A DNA stretch of 64,000 bases. Origin: Clostridium sp. CAG:433 (GTDB lineage Bacteria > Bacillota_I > Bacilli_A > RF39 > UBA660). The translations under genes were made by a program, and so were the position numbers. This document shows, one piece after another, positions 36,001 to 45,110 of the stretch. How positions within the stretch are numbered: position 1 is the stretch's first letter; each line of letters opens with the position of its first letter. The DNA is taken from assembly GCA_000433675.1 (NCBI GenBank), contig FR893564.1:1-64000 (forward strand). The letters are read 5' to 3'. The notes under the pieces are model-generated. The model saw only the letters and a list, made by a program, of their open reading frames with translations, was not told the DNA's origin and did not search any database.

Positions 36001-37707
36001 GTTGGTTCAAGAGGATCTGTTGGATCTAGTTTTGTCGCAACAATGATGGGAATAACAGAAGTAAATCCACTTGCGGCTCACTATAGATGTCCAAAATGTA
36101 AACATAGTATATTTGAAGAAGATGGAAAAGCATTAGGTGCGACTTATTCAAGTGGTTTTGATTTACCTAATAAAAATTGTCCAAAATGTGGTACTTTGAT
36201 GCTTAAAGATGGACAAGATATTCCATTTGCTACATTCCTTGGATTTAATGCAGATAAAGTTCCAGATATAGATCTTAACTTCTCAGATTTAAACCAAGCA
36301 GCAATCCACGAATATACAAAGGTATTATTTGGTGTTGATAATGTTTATAGAGCAGGAACAATAGGTACTGTCGCTGAAAAAACTGCATATGGTTATACAA
36401 AAGGATTCTTTGAAGATAAAGGTATAGAAAAAAGATCAATAGAAATAGAAAGACTTTCAAAAGGATGTACAGGTGTTAAAAGAACTACAGGACAACATCC
36501 AGGTGGAATAGTAGTTATACCAGATTACATGGATGTATTTGATTTTACACCATTCCAGTTTCCAGCAGATGATCCAAATTCTGCATGGAGAACAACACAC
36601 TTTGATTATCATAAAATTGAAGATGATGTATTAAAACTAGATATATTAGGTCATTCAGATCCAACACAACTTCGTATGATACAAGATATGACAGGAACAG
36701 ATGTTACAGAAGTTCCACTAGATGATAAAGAAACAATGGGAATATTCTTGTCACCTGCGCCACTTGGCGTAACGAAAGATCAAATAATGTGTAATACTGG
36801 TACTCTTGGTATACCAGAATTTGGTACAAAATTTACAGTACAAATGGTTGAAGATACTAAACCAAAAACATTTGCCGAATTAATTAAAATATCTGGTTTA
36901 TCACATGGTACTGATGTTTGGCTAGGTAATGCACAAGATTTAATAAAAAATAATATTGTACCATTCTCTGAAGTAATAGGATGTCGTGATGATATAATGG
37001 TATATCTAATGTATAATGGTCTTAAACCTATTACAGCTTTTAAAATAATGGAGTTTGTAAGAAAAGGTAGAGCAAGTAAACCAAAAGATCATGACCAATG
37101 GGTTGAATATGAACAAATATTAAAAGATGCTGGAATAAAAGATTGGTTTATTGAATCATGTCATAAAATAAAATACATGTTCCCAAAAGCCCATGCCGCA
37201 GCATATGTAACAAGTGCATTTAGAGTTGCTTGGTATAAAGTTCATATGCCAGTATATTACTATGCATCTTGGCTTTCATGTAAAGCAACAGATGTTGATA
37301 TTATTTCTATGATAAAAGGTTATGACGCTATTAAAGATAAACTTACAGAAATAACTAATAAAGGAAGAGATGCATCTAATAAAGAATTAGGTACATATGA
37401 ATCACTTCATTTATGTTTAGAAGCAGCAGCTAGAGGTATAAAATTCTTAAATGTTGATTTATATAAGAGTGCTGCAACTACTTTTGGAGCAGCTAGTGAA
37501 ACAGAAGTAATTCCTCCATTTAATGCAATTGAAGGACTTGGTGATACAGTTGCTAATAACATAGTTGAAGAAAGAGAAAAAGGTCCATTTATATCAATTG
37601 AGGAATTCCAGATAAGATGTAAAGTATCAGGTACTTTAATAGATAAAATGAGATTAATGGGTATATTTGGCGATATGCCTGAAACAAGTCAGCTTAGTTT
37701 GTTCTAA
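33064..37707 (+). CDS. polC: DNA polymerase III alpha subunit, Gram-positive PolC
   Basis: Replicative polymerase with built-in proofreading, 1547 residues from ATG 33064 (AAGGGTGG upstream; the open frame to 32941 is not coding). In order: N-terminal region and OB fold (to ~320); PHP domain starting VELHAHTIMS (~332) split by the DEDDh exonuclease (VVFDLETTG ~427, HNAKFDVSF); rest of PHP; polymerase domain with GSRGSVGSS, a zinc-binding CPKC...NCPKC, the catalytic PDIDLNFSD, and the C-terminal helix-hairpin-helix (GLGDTVANNI). PolC is confined to low-GC Gram-positives and relatives. A PP2C gene follows after 18 nt. Confidence 0.97.
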   Translation: MDSKLELFLSKINLPKEDYNYFNEGKILKIKSTKDKLNWDFIIETKELLPIKILEYLDENIKKGFPNLNTVTYEIVPKTVNKLLINSYFNYIINKLSLGKAVSMIFYGKEIKATTNGMVITASNKAEENMINSRLNEIINTYHKIGFGSLNLKIELLDGGNELKEEIKKELEEEVKEASKEATEFLNKPKERPRERMQMVSTKKDPESSAIIGFENMSDPVSVQTITGEMNDVTIEGYIFGKELFESTKSVFKIITLKVSDLSDSILVKIFFRNEEDFNRVNGELNENSWYKINGRVSFDTFANDYVLSARNIVPIESKFKEEKDTSEEKRVELHAHTIMSQMDGVVSVEDLIKQAKKWGHRGIAVTDHDGVQAFPNAFNLVRGMNKDLKEGEEPFKVIYGCELVMVDDNIDIVIRPTDEGILDATYVVFDLETTGFNAGGADSIIEIGATKIRNGEILDSFDELIDPKRKLPQKIIDVTHITDDMLVGKMNEEEGVKKFIEWIGGENVPMVAHNAKFDVSFIEMAYKKYDLGEFKNPVIDTLELSRALDNTEARHSLSAITKRYGVVFDEDAHHRANYDAEGTALVLHKMLKKMYDQNFRKISELNNLVPKDEIHKYGKTHDINILTLTREGLKNLFTIVSYANTKYLYKTPRILRSEIEKYRKGLLIGSGCYQSEVFTSASTKSDEELANIIKFYDYVEVQPVDEYCHLVPSVFENEAQLIQNIEKIVRVTEEAGKIIVATGDVHHLKKEDKIYREIIINQNVPGRGRHPLIRNSKGGQIPSQHFRTTNEMLENFEFLGKEKAKELVITNPNKILDMTEVFDVIIQTGGVPFSPRVKADDGKTYLDCPRVVTDLVYEKANDWYGDPLPYNIESRLGTELYGDIVLTSVKYYLDKSLSEEEKEIESFKQLHDVIVKGSDAVKDLVRKYLVDTSEEELTGDELEKKLKKSLGGVIGAGFDPIYLIAQRLVKKSNNDGFLVGSRGSVGSSFVATMMGITEVNPLAAHYRCPKCKHSIFEEDGKALGATYSSGFDLPNKNCPKCGTLMLKDGQDIPFATFLGFNADKVPDIDLNFSDLNQAAIHEYTKVLFGVDNVYRAGTIGTVAEKTAYGYTKGFFEDKGIEKRSIEIERLSKGCTGVKRTTGQHPGGIVVIPDYMDVFDFTPFQFPADDPNSAWRTTHFDYHKIEDDVLKLDILGHSDPTQLRMIQDMTGTDVTEVPLDDKETMGIFLSPAPLGVTKDQIMCNTGTLGIPEFGTKFTVQMVEDTKPKTFAELIKISGLSHGTDVWLGNAQDLIKNNIVPFSEVIGCRDDIMVYLMYNGLKPITAFKIMEFVRKGRASKPKDHDQWVEYEQILKDAGIKDWFIESCHKIKYMFPKAHAAAYVTSAFRVAWYKVHMPVYYYASWLSCKATDVDIISMIKGYDAIKDKLTEITNKGRDASNKELGTYESLHLCLEAAARGIKFLNVDLYKSAATTFGAASETEVIPPFNAIEGLGDTVANNIVEEREKGPFISIEEFQIRCKVSGTLIDKMRLMGIFGDMPETSQLSLF

Positions 37708-37725
37708 TATAAGGAGGTAAATAAT

Positions 37726-38565
37726 ATGTTAATATATAAAAATACATTTGATAATGTAAAAACTATAGGATTTAATTTCCCAGTAGAAGATCAATATTAT
37801 GCGGATGAAACAACAGCAATTGTAGCAGATGGAATAACTAGAGATCCAATTGGTATTACAGATTTTTCAAGTGCAACACCTAAACAATTTGTAGAAAAAT
37901 ATCCAAGACCAAGTGGTGCTTCTCTTGCTGCTAAAGAAATATGTGATACTTTTTCAAAAGAAGATGGTACTTTAAAAGAAAAATTAATAAAATGTAATCA
38001 TAGTGTTAAAAAATTAAATGAAAAATATATAAGTAAATGTGATTTTTTAGAAAATGATTATTATGGTGCGGTCGCATCTTGTATACGTATTTATGATGAT
38101 TTACTAGATTATGCATATATATGTGATTGTGGTGTAATAGTATATGATTCTTTAGGAAATATAAAATTTCAAACAACAGATGATAAAAAGTTATATAGTG
38201 ATTTTTATATTGATATGATTAAAACAGATTGGAGTTTGCCTGAAAAAAGAGTTATCGTAAGAAAAGATTTTAGGAATAATTTAAATAATATTCAAGATGG
38301 TAAATGTGTTTCTTATGGTGCTTTAACCGGAGAAGATTCTGCATCTTATTTTATAAAAAGTGGTCAAATTAAATTAGAAAAAAATGATATTGTAGTAGTA
38401 TATAGTGACGGATTTAGTGAATTTTTACATGTACAAGAATTTATATCATTAATATTAAATTTTCAACAAGAAAAATTTGAAGAATATATTAATATGAAAT
38501 CAAAAGAAGATTATAATAAGTATGGAAAAGAAAAAACTTTAGTATTATTTAAAAATAATATATAA
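37726..38565 (+). CDS. PP2C-type phosphatase
   Basis: 279 residues. Aspartate motifs of the metal-dependent PP2C/SpoIIE fold are visible: AIVADGITRD (D35-G36), YGAVASCIRIYDD leading into ICDCGVIVYD (~D132-G134), and VVVYSDGFSEFL (~D227-G228). Soluble. The excellent AAGGAGG site and 18-nt gap place it in the polC transcript, though no functional tie is known. Substrate, protein or otherwise, is open. Confidence 0.75.
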   Translation: MLIYKNTFDNVKTIGFNFPVEDQYYADETTAIVADGITRDPIGITDFSSATPKQFVEKYPRPSGASLAAKEICDTFSKEDGTLKEKLIKCNHSVKKLNEKYISKCDFLENDYYGAVASCIRIYDDLLDYAYICDCGVIVYDSLGNIKFQTTDDKKLYSDFYIDMIKTDWSLPEKRVIVRKDFRNNLNNIQDGKCVSYGALTGEDSASYFIKSGQIKLEKNDIVVVYSDGFSEFLHVQEFISLILNFQQEKFEEYINMKSKEDYNKYGKEKTLVLFKNNI

Positions 38566-38573
38566 CATTACTA

Positions 38574-38600
38574 AAAAGAAGAGCTAAAACTCTTTTTTTT
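38574..38600 (+). terminator. Terminator after the PP2C gene
   Basis: AAAAGAAGAG / CTCTTTTTTTT hairpin. Confidence 0.7.
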
Positions 38601-38637
38601 GTGTAGGAAAATATGCGTGAAAAATCTATATTTATTA

Positions 38638-38665
38638 TTGACATTTATATATTTTATGATAATAT
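38638..38665 (+). promoter_or_regulatory. Promoter of the transglutaminase-like gene
   Basis: TTGACA (38638-38643), 16-bp spacer, TAATAT (38660-38665). Confidence 0.7.
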
Positions 38666-38695
38666 ATTTGGTAACAAAAAAAGGGAGAAAATAGT

Positions 38696-39400
38696 ATGAT
38701 TGGAATTAATGATATTTTAGAAAAAGTCATTTGCGGAGAGCAATTAACTGAAGAAGAGAGATTTAAAATATTGCGTTCAAAAAGAATTGAGCCTAAAGTA
38801 GTAGAATATTTAATGGAAAAATTAAATAATTTATATATTGAAGTTTTAGGAGATTATAAGGGTTCTTTATTTGAGTTAATGCATGCTTGTAAACTTGAAG
38901 GATGGTGCTGGCAGACTACAGAATCTGCAATAGTATTTTTAAATGATGATGATTATATTGAAAGAGGAGATTTAAAATTTGGTGAAATAACTCCAAAATA
39001 TTATCATTCATGGATATGTTTTAAATATGATGATGTAGAATATGTTTTAGATCCTTGTTTAAATTTCTTATGTAAAAAAGATGATTATTCTAAAATATTT
39101 GAAGTTGATGTTAAAGGAAGAGTGTCTGCTAAAGATGTAAAGGAAGAATTAATAAGACAAATAACTACTCCAAAAAAGGAGGATAATTCTAGAGCGCATA
39201 AGAGTTTTGAAAGATTTTTAAAACAGCAACTTGGTGATTCTTATGAAAAATATAAAGAAAAGAAGCAAAATGAGGTAATTGTTCATGGCCCTGAGAATGT
39301 AAATACACCATTATATAGAAATGGTGCTGGATACAAGGCAGAATTTACAGATGGAAAAATAAAAAAATTGACAGTTCATTATTATTATATAGATTGTTAA
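38696..39400 (+). CDS. Putative transglutaminase/papain-fold protein
   Basis: 234 residues. A Cys-His-Asp order fitting the transglutaminase-like fold can be seen: C71 in EGWCWQTTES, H104 in YYHSWICF, and D119 in YVLDPCLNF. No signal peptide. Activity could be protease, amidase or transferase; the family is not named more closely. AAGGGAG before the ATG; transcribed alone. Confidence 0.55.
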   Translation: MIGINDILEKVICGEQLTEEERFKILRSKRIEPKVVEYLMEKLNNLYIEVLGDYKGSLFELMHACKLEGWCWQTTESAIVFLNDDDYIERGDLKFGEITPKYYHSWICFKYDDVEYVLDPCLNFLCKKDDYSKIFEVDVKGRVSAKDVKEELIRQITTPKKEDNSRAHKSFERFLKQQLGDSYEKYKEKKQNEVIVHGPENVNTPLYRNGAGYKAEFTDGKIKKLTVHYYYIDC

Positions 39401-39416
39401 TAATATTAAAATTGAA

Positions 39417-39453
39417 AAATATCTATGAATACAAGCATCATAGATATTTTTAT
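39417..39453 (+). terminator. Terminator after the transglutaminase-like gene
   Basis: ATATCTATGA / TCATAGATAT stem with a 9-nt loop and T-rich tail. Confidence 0.8.
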
Positions 39454-39542
39454 TTACAAATTATTATTCTTACACTCCTAATATTAAGTATATAAAACCC
39501 ATATCTATTTGGTATGCGATAATTAAAAGAATGGTAATAAAA

Positions 39543-39571
39543 TTGACATATTACTAAGATGGTGTTAATAT
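39543..39571 (+). promoter_or_regulatory. Promoter of the frameshifted glycosyltransferase
   Basis: TTGACA (39543-39548), 17-bp spacer, TAATAT (39566-39571). Confidence 0.75.
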
Positions 39572-39598
39572 ATCTTAAAATTTTAAGGGGGAGCTATT

Positions 39599-40628
39599 AT
39601 GGCAAAGGTTAGCGTTATTGTTCCAGTATATAATGGCAAAAAATACATTAATAAATGTATAAATAGTATTTTAAGACAAACGTTTAAAGATATAGAAATA
39701 ATCTTAGTAGATGATGGTTCAACTGATAACACATTGGATATATTAAGAGAGTATGAAAAGAAATTCCCAAATGTTAAAGTAATAGAAAGTTCAAATCTTG
39801 GTGCGGGTGGCGCAAGAAATATAGGACTAGATGCATCACAGAGTGAATATATATTGTTTGTTGATGCAGATGATTTTTTAAGAGAAGATATGATAGAAGT
39901 TTTATATAAAAATGCTGTTTCAAATGATGCGGATATTGCAAGATGTGGAAGATGCACATATTTTGAAAATATAAAATTAGATTCATACAATTCAAGTTAT
40001 TATAATGAAGATAAAAAAATAATAAATCCCAAAAAAGAAAAAGATTATGTGTTTAATGAAATGCCGACTGTTTGGAATAAACTTATTAGAAGAAATTTAT
40101 TTGATGACATTAGATTTAGAGAACATTTAAAATGGGAAGATGGCCCAGTTATTAGAGCAATAACGGCAAAAGCAAATAAGGTTGTATTTTTATATGATAG
40201 AATGTATATGTATAGGATAAATTTAAATAATACAACAATTAGAGATTTCTTTTACCCAACAGAAAAAGTATTAGATGTATTTACTGGACTTGATGATTTA
40301 AAGTACAATTTTAAAAAATAGTGAATTTGAACAAATAATCCATGATGATGCAGTAATTGCTTCATTATTAAGAGTGAAAAATGCAGGATTGTGGTTTAAA
40401 TTACCAAAAGAAGATAGAATAAAACTTACAAATGCTCTTGTTAATATAATAGAAGTTAAATATGGTGATTGGAAAAATAATCCTCCATATTTAGATTATA
40501 AAAATAGAGATAAGTTTTTTAATGCAACTATGACTTATATAGAAGATAAAGTTTTGGATTCTTCACTAAGAAAAGAAAATAATTTAGAAAAAATATATAG
40601 TAATGTTAATCATATATTTGGAAAATAG
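39599..40628 (+). pseudogene. Family 2 glycosyltransferase, frameshifted
   Basis: Frame 1 (39599-40321) has a complete GT-A catalytic region: VSVIVPVYNGKKYI, LVDDGSTDNT, the DAD metal motif in LFVDADDF, and a WEDGPV acceptor motif. It stops at TAG 40319-40321 right after an A6 run. The +1 frame continues without a gap (NSEFEQIIHDDAVIASLL...) to TAA/TAG at 40628. One extra A in the run would restore a single ~343-residue protein of normal EpsJ/CpsJ-like size. So this is either a recent frameshift, an assembly error in a homopolymer, or phase variation. A good promoter and GGGGGAG site are intact. Confidence 0.8.
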
Positions 40629-40659
40629 TAAAATATAATATTTTGTAAAATTATGTTGT

Positions 40660-40687
40660 TTGCAAAAATAAAATATTGTGTTATAAT
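40660..40687 (+). promoter_or_regulatory. Promoter of the phenylalanine T-box operon
   Basis: TTGCAA (40660-40665), 16-bp spacer, TATAAT (40682-40687). Confidence 0.65.
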
Positions 40688-40696
40688 ATTTTTAGT

Positions 40697-40916
40697 TTAA
40701 AAGTTGTGATGAGGAAGTAGTAATATAATTAATATTTTTTAAGAGAGTTAGCGTATGGTGAGAAGCTAATAAAATATATTATATGAATTCACCCTCTGAA
40801 TGTATAATGAAAAGTTATAACGTTTATCTAGCGTTAATAGATTAAAGAGCATAGAAATATCTATGAAGTAAGGTGGTACCGCGAAAAATCGTCCTTACAT
40901 CATAGGTATTTTTTTT
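40697..40916 (+). promoter_or_regulatory. T-box leader, phenylalanine-responsive (UUC specifier)
   Basis: Stem I with the AGAGAGTTAGCG...GAAGCTAAT upper part and a specifier loop GAATTCACC, giving TTC at 40788-40790 followed by A. The consensus T-box AAGGTGGTACCGCG is at 40870-40883. The terminator pairs the segment from 40854 with CCTTACATCATAGGTATT and ends in T8. It precedes a HAD gene, pheS and pheT, so tRNA-Phe charging controls all three. Confidence 0.94.
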
Positions 40917-40926
40917 GGAGGTAAAT

Positions 40927-41562
40927 ATGAAAAAGAGGTTTATATTTGATCTTGATGGAACACTTCTTCATGGTGATTATATCTCAGAGAGGGATTATTT
41001 TAGAAGTGTACTAAATAAAGAAGACGCAGAAAAATTTCTTTTGTTGTACTTTGAAAAATTATGTGAATATGAAAATCTTCATAAAAAGTATGATTATAGT
41101 AGTTTAAGTAAATTTTTAAGTGAAAAAACAGGTGTAAATATTACGAGTGAAATTGTAGAAGGTTGGATTAAAGTTAATTCAAAAATGGATGATAAATTAC
41201 TTGAAGAAACAAAAGGCATGCTTGAATATTTAAAAAGTAAGGACAAAAGTTTAGCAGTACTTACAAACTGGTTTAAAGATGAACAAGAATCTAGACTTAA
41301 AAATGCTGGAATATTTGAATTCTTTGATGATGTTTATACGGGTGATACTTTTCTTAAACCAAATAAAGAAAGTTATATAACCGCATGTGGTGACTTTTGT
41401 ATAGATGAATGTATAATGATAGGAGATTCAATAGAAAAAGATGTAATTGGTCCAAATAAATTTGGAATAGATTCAATTTATTATAATCCTGAAAATAAGG
41501 AATATGATAAGAGTAAGATATTAAGTATAAATAGTTTTGATAAGATAAAGGAGATGTTTTAA
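40927..41562 (+). CDS. HAD-family phosphatase in the pheST operon
   Basis: 211 residues from ATG 40927 (GGAGGT upstream). HAD motifs: I FDLDGTLL (D8, D10), II VLTNW, III KPNKESY, IV IGDSIEKD, with a helical cap between I and II. Haloacid dehalogenase/phosphoglycolate-phosphatase type; substrate unknown. It lies between the Phe T-box and pheS with one nt between its stop and the pheS ATG, so it is under phenylalanine control, which is unusual for such an enzyme. Confidence 0.85.
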   Translation: MKKRFIFDLDGTLLHGDYISERDYFRSVLNKEDAEKFLLLYFEKLCEYENLHKKYDYSSLSKFLSEKTGVNITSEIVEGWIKVNSKMDDKLLEETKGMLEYLKSKDKSLAVLTNWFKDEQESRLKNAGIFEFFDDVYTGDTFLKPNKESYITACGDFCIDECIMIGDSIEKDVIGPNKFGIDSIYYNPENKEYDKSKILSINSFDKIKEMF

Positions 41563-41563
41563 A

Positions 41564-42616
41564 ATGAATAAAGAAGAAAGAGTAAAAAATTTAAAAGAAG
41601 AAATTGAAGAAAAATTAAAAGAAGTTACAACTTTAAAAGAATTAAATGATTTAAAGGTAGAATATTTAAGTAAAAAAGGACCTATATCAGAACTTTCATC
41701 ATTAATGAAAGAAATACCAAATGAAGAAAAGAAAGAATTTGGATCACTTTTAAATGATTTAAAAACATTTGTTAATAACTCATTTGATGAATTAAAAGAA
41801 AAATTAGAAGAAGAAGCATTAAATAAAAAATTAGAAGAAGAAAAAATAGATATAACTTTAAGTGGAACAAGTATTCCATCAGGAAGTCCATCAATAATAG
41901 AAAAAATAGTTGAAGAAACAGAAGAATTCTTTATAGGAATGGGATATGATGTTTTAGAAGGACCAGAGATAGAACTTGATAAATATAACTTTGAAATGCT
42001 TAATTTACCAAAGGATCATCCTGCTAGAGATGCACAAGATACATATTATTTAGAAGGAGAAAATATTTTACTTAGAAGCCAAACATCACCAGTTCAAGTA
42101 AGAACAATGTTAAAAGGAGAAGGTAAAACTCCAATTAGAATGATATGTCCTGGTAAAACATATAGAAGAGAAGATATAAATGCGACTCATGAACAAGAAT
42201 TTACTCAAATTGAAGGACTTGTAATTGATAAAAATATATCACTTAGTGATTTAAAAGGAACATTTGATGCATTTATAAAAAATATGTTTGGAGAAGGAGT
42301 AGAAGCAAGATTTAGACCAAGTTATTATCCATTTACAGAACCATCAGTAGAGATGGATATGAGTTGTATATATTGTGATGGAAGTGGTTGCTCAATGTGT
42401 AAACCAAAAGGATGGATAACTATTTGTGGTGGAGGAATGGTTCATCCTAATGTATTAAAAGCATGTGGTTATGATCCAAATGAATGGCAAGGATTTGCAT
42501 TTGGTATGGCTGCTGAAAGAATATCAATGCTTAAATATGGTATTACTGATATGAGAGTATGTCATGAAAATGATTTAAGAGAAACAAGAAATTTTGATAG
42601 AAAGGAGATTAGATAA
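41564..42616 (+). CDS. pheS: Phenylalanyl-tRNA synthetase alpha subunit
   Basis: 350 residues. N-terminal coiled-coil arm (1-90) and class II catalytic core: GPEIELDKYNFEMLN, LRSQTSPVQVRTM, motif 2 GKTYRREDINATHEQEF, and motif 3 near GFAFGMAAERISML. Forms the alpha2beta2 enzyme with the adjacent PheT, whose ATG lies 2 nt after this stop. Confidence 0.97.
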   Translation: MNKEERVKNLKEEIEEKLKEVTTLKELNDLKVEYLSKKGPISELSSLMKEIPNEEKKEFGSLLNDLKTFVNNSFDELKEKLEEEALNKKLEEEKIDITLSGTSIPSGSPSIIEKIVEETEEFFIGMGYDVLEGPEIELDKYNFEMLNLPKDHPARDAQDTYYLEGENILLRSQTSPVQVRTMLKGEGKTPIRMICPGKTYRREDINATHEQEFTQIEGLVIDKNISLSDLKGTFDAFIKNMFGEGVEARFRPSYYPFTEPSVEMDMSCIYCDGSGCSMCKPKGWITICGGGMVHPNVLKACGYDPNEWQGFAFGMAAERISMLKYGITDMRVCHENDLRETRNFDRKEIR

Positions 42617-42618
42617 CT

Positions 42619-44988
42619 ATGATAAGTATGAACTGGGTAAAAGATTATATTGATATAGAAAATGAGAATCTTGATGAACTAGCAGATAAAGTAACAAAAG
42701 CAGGTATAAATGTTGAACATGTAATATCTAATCATATTGATAATTTAGTTGTAGGAAAAGTATTATCATGCGTTCCTCATCCTGATTCAGATCATATGCA
42801 TGTATGTATGGTAGATGTTGGAAAAGAAACTATTCAAATAGTATGTGGTGCGCCAAATGTAAAAGAAGGAATAAAAGTAATAGTGGCTCTTCCAGGAGCT
42901 ACACTTCCAGGTAATTTTACTATTTCAAAAAGTAAAAAAAGAGGTGTTGACTCAAATGGTATGATATGTGCTTTATCAGAAATAGGATTAGAAGAAGACA
43001 ATGAAGAAAACTATAAAAAAGGTATATATGTATTAGATGATGATGCGCGCGTTGGAGTAGATGCTTTAGAATATATGGGTGCATGTGATACTTTATACGA
43101 TTTAGACATACATAAACACAAAAATAATGATTGCTTTTATCATATAGGATTTGCTTATGAAGTAGGAGCAATCTTAGGAAAAAAAGTAAACTTACCAGAT
43201 GATAGTTACGAAGAAATAAGTGATTCAGTTAAAAATCATTTTAACTTAAAAGTAGATACAGAAAATTGTACATATTATAAAGCTAAAATGGTAACAGATT
43301 TAAAAATAGGTGAATCTCCTAAATTTATTCAAAATAGATTAATATCCGCAGGTATGAGACCAATAAATAATATAGTTGATATTTCAAACTATGTAATGCT
43401 TGAATATGGTCAACCACTTCATTTCTTTGATAAAAATAAACTAGGTAATGAAATACTTGTTAGAATGGCAAATGATAATGAAGAAGTAGTAACTTTAGAT
43501 AAAAAAGAAAGAACATTAAGTTCTGATGATATTGTAATAACAGATGGAAAAAGAGTAGTCGCAGTTGCGGGAGTAATGGGCGCACTTAATACTGATGTTG
43601 ATGAAAATACAACAGAAGTATTAATAGAAAGTGCTATATTTAATCCTACTAATATAAGAAAAACAGAAAAAAGATTAAATCTAAGAAGTGAAGCATCTAT
43701 GAGATATGAAAAAGGATTAAACTATGAATATACAATAAAAGCACTAGATAGAGCGTGTCATTTACTTGAAAAATATGCAGGTGGTAAAGTATTAAGTGAT
43801 TATGTACTTTATGATAATGAAGATAAAACAGAGAAAAAAATATCATTTAAAACAGAAAAGGTAAATTCATTACTTGGTATTACACTTACTGATAAAGATA
43901 TTGAAGATCAATTAGATAAATTAGATTTCAAATATACTTTAGATGGTGATACTTTTGAAGTAACTATTCCAAGAAGAAGATTAGATATAGAAAATAATGT
44001 TAATGATATAGTTGAAGAAATTGGTAGATTATATGGATACCATAATTTAAAAAATACACTTCCAGTATTACCTACAAAAGAAGGAAAATATGAAGAAGTA
44101 ATAGCATTTAGAAAAAATATCAGCAAAAGAATGAGAAGTTTAGGATTAAATGAAGTTAGAACTTATACATTAGTTGATAAAAAAACATCTGATTTGTTCT
44201 CTAAAGATAAAAAGGTAATAGAAGTACCAAATCCAATGAGTCAAGATAGATCAGTACTTAGAAAATCAATGATACCATCTTTAATAGATGTAATTAAATA
44301 TAATAAATCTAGAGGACTTAAAGATATTAATATTTATGAAACAAGTAAAGTATTCTTTGATGATTTTAAAGAAGAAAATTATTTAGGTGTTGCATTATAT
44401 GGAAATTATATAAGTGCATCTTGGAATAATTCAAAAATAAAAACTGATTTCTATGTAATAAAAGGTATTGTAGAAAATTTACTTGATTATTTAGGACTTA
44501 AAAATAGATATTCATTTGTAATTAGTACTGAAGAAAATTTACATCCTGGAATAAGTGCAGATATTATTTTAGATAGACAAAAAGTTGGATTTATTGGAAG
44601 AGTTCATCCAAAACTAGAAAAAGATGAAATATATGTACTTGAATTATCAATAGATAAATTAAATGTAAAAACTAAACCAATTAAATTTAAACCAGCATCA
44701 AAATTACCAAGTATAACAAAAGATTTAGCATTTATAGTTGATAAAAATGTAACAAGTGAAGAAGTTGAAAAATTAATTAAAAAGTCAGGTTCAAGAATGC
44801 TTACTAATATTGAAGTATTTGATGTTTATACAGGTGAAAATGTTGATAAAGGTAAAAAATCAATCGCATATAAATTAACATTTACTGATATGGATAAGAC
44901 ATTAACTGATGAAGAAGTTATGAATGTATTTAATAAAATAATAGATGATGTTACTAGTAAAATGGATGCTAAACTTAGAAATATGTAA
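42619..44988 (+). CDS. pheT: Phenylalanyl-tRNA synthetase beta subunit
   Basis: 789 residues. Domains in order: EMAP/tRNA-binding OB fold (~40-150, VGKVLSCVPHPDSDHMHVC), B3/B4 editing domain (~210-390, with MRPINNIVDISNYVM and RSEASMRYEKG), B5, catalytic-like core, and C-terminal anticodon-binding FDX-ACB domain (VFDVYTGENVDKGKKSIAYKLTF). The last 22 codons and the terminator are duplicated 811 bp downstream. Confidence 0.97.
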   Translation: MISMNWVKDYIDIENENLDELADKVTKAGINVEHVISNHIDNLVVGKVLSCVPHPDSDHMHVCMVDVGKETIQIVCGAPNVKEGIKVIVALPGATLPGNFTISKSKKRGVDSNGMICALSEIGLEEDNEENYKKGIYVLDDDARVGVDALEYMGACDTLYDLDIHKHKNNDCFYHIGFAYEVGAILGKKVNLPDDSYEEISDSVKNHFNLKVDTENCTYYKAKMVTDLKIGESPKFIQNRLISAGMRPINNIVDISNYVMLEYGQPLHFFDKNKLGNEILVRMANDNEEVVTLDKKERTLSSDDIVITDGKRVVAVAGVMGALNTDVDENTTEVLIESAIFNPTNIRKTEKRLNLRSEASMRYEKGLNYEYTIKALDRACHLLEKYAGGKVLSDYVLYDNEDKTEKKISFKTEKVNSLLGITLTDKDIEDQLDKLDFKYTLDGDTFEVTIPRRRLDIENNVNDIVEEIGRLYGYHNLKNTLPVLPTKEGKYEEVIAFRKNISKRMRSLGLNEVRTYTLVDKKTSDLFSKDKKVIEVPNPMSQDRSVLRKSMIPSLIDVIKYNKSRGLKDINIYETSKVFFDDFKEENYLGVALYGNYISASWNNSKIKTDFYVIKGIVENLLDYLGLKNRYSFVISTEENLHPGISADIILDRQKVGFIGRVHPKLEKDEIYVLELSIDKLNVKTKPIKFKPASKLPSITKDLAFIVDKNVTSEEVEKLIKKSGSRMLTNIEVFDVYTGENVDKGKKSIAYKLTFTDMDKTLTDEEVMNVFNKIIDDVTSKMDAKLRNM

Positions 44989-45021
44989 AAGTGCAAATTT
45001 AATTTGTACTTTTTTTAGTTA
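44923..45021 (+). repeat. Direct repeat, copy 1: pheT 3' end plus terminator
   Basis: About 99 bp, matched by the stretch starting at 45734 with roughly five mismatches. Confidence 0.9.
44986..45018 (+). terminator. Terminator after pheT (first copy)
   Basis: AAAGTGCAAATTTAATTTGTACTTT hairpin and T run. Confidence 0.8.
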
Positions 45022-45031
45022 TAGTGATTTA

Positions 45032-45060
45032 TTGAAATAGTAATTATAATATGATATAAT
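45032..45060 (+). promoter_or_regulatory. Promoter of the SLOG-like gene
   Basis: TTGAAA (45032-45037), 17-bp spacer, TATAAT (45055-45060). Confidence 0.7.
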
Positions 45061-45110
45061 ACTAAGCAAATTTAATTGATGAAGGTATAGTTAGAAGGTT
45101 AGAATTTAAT

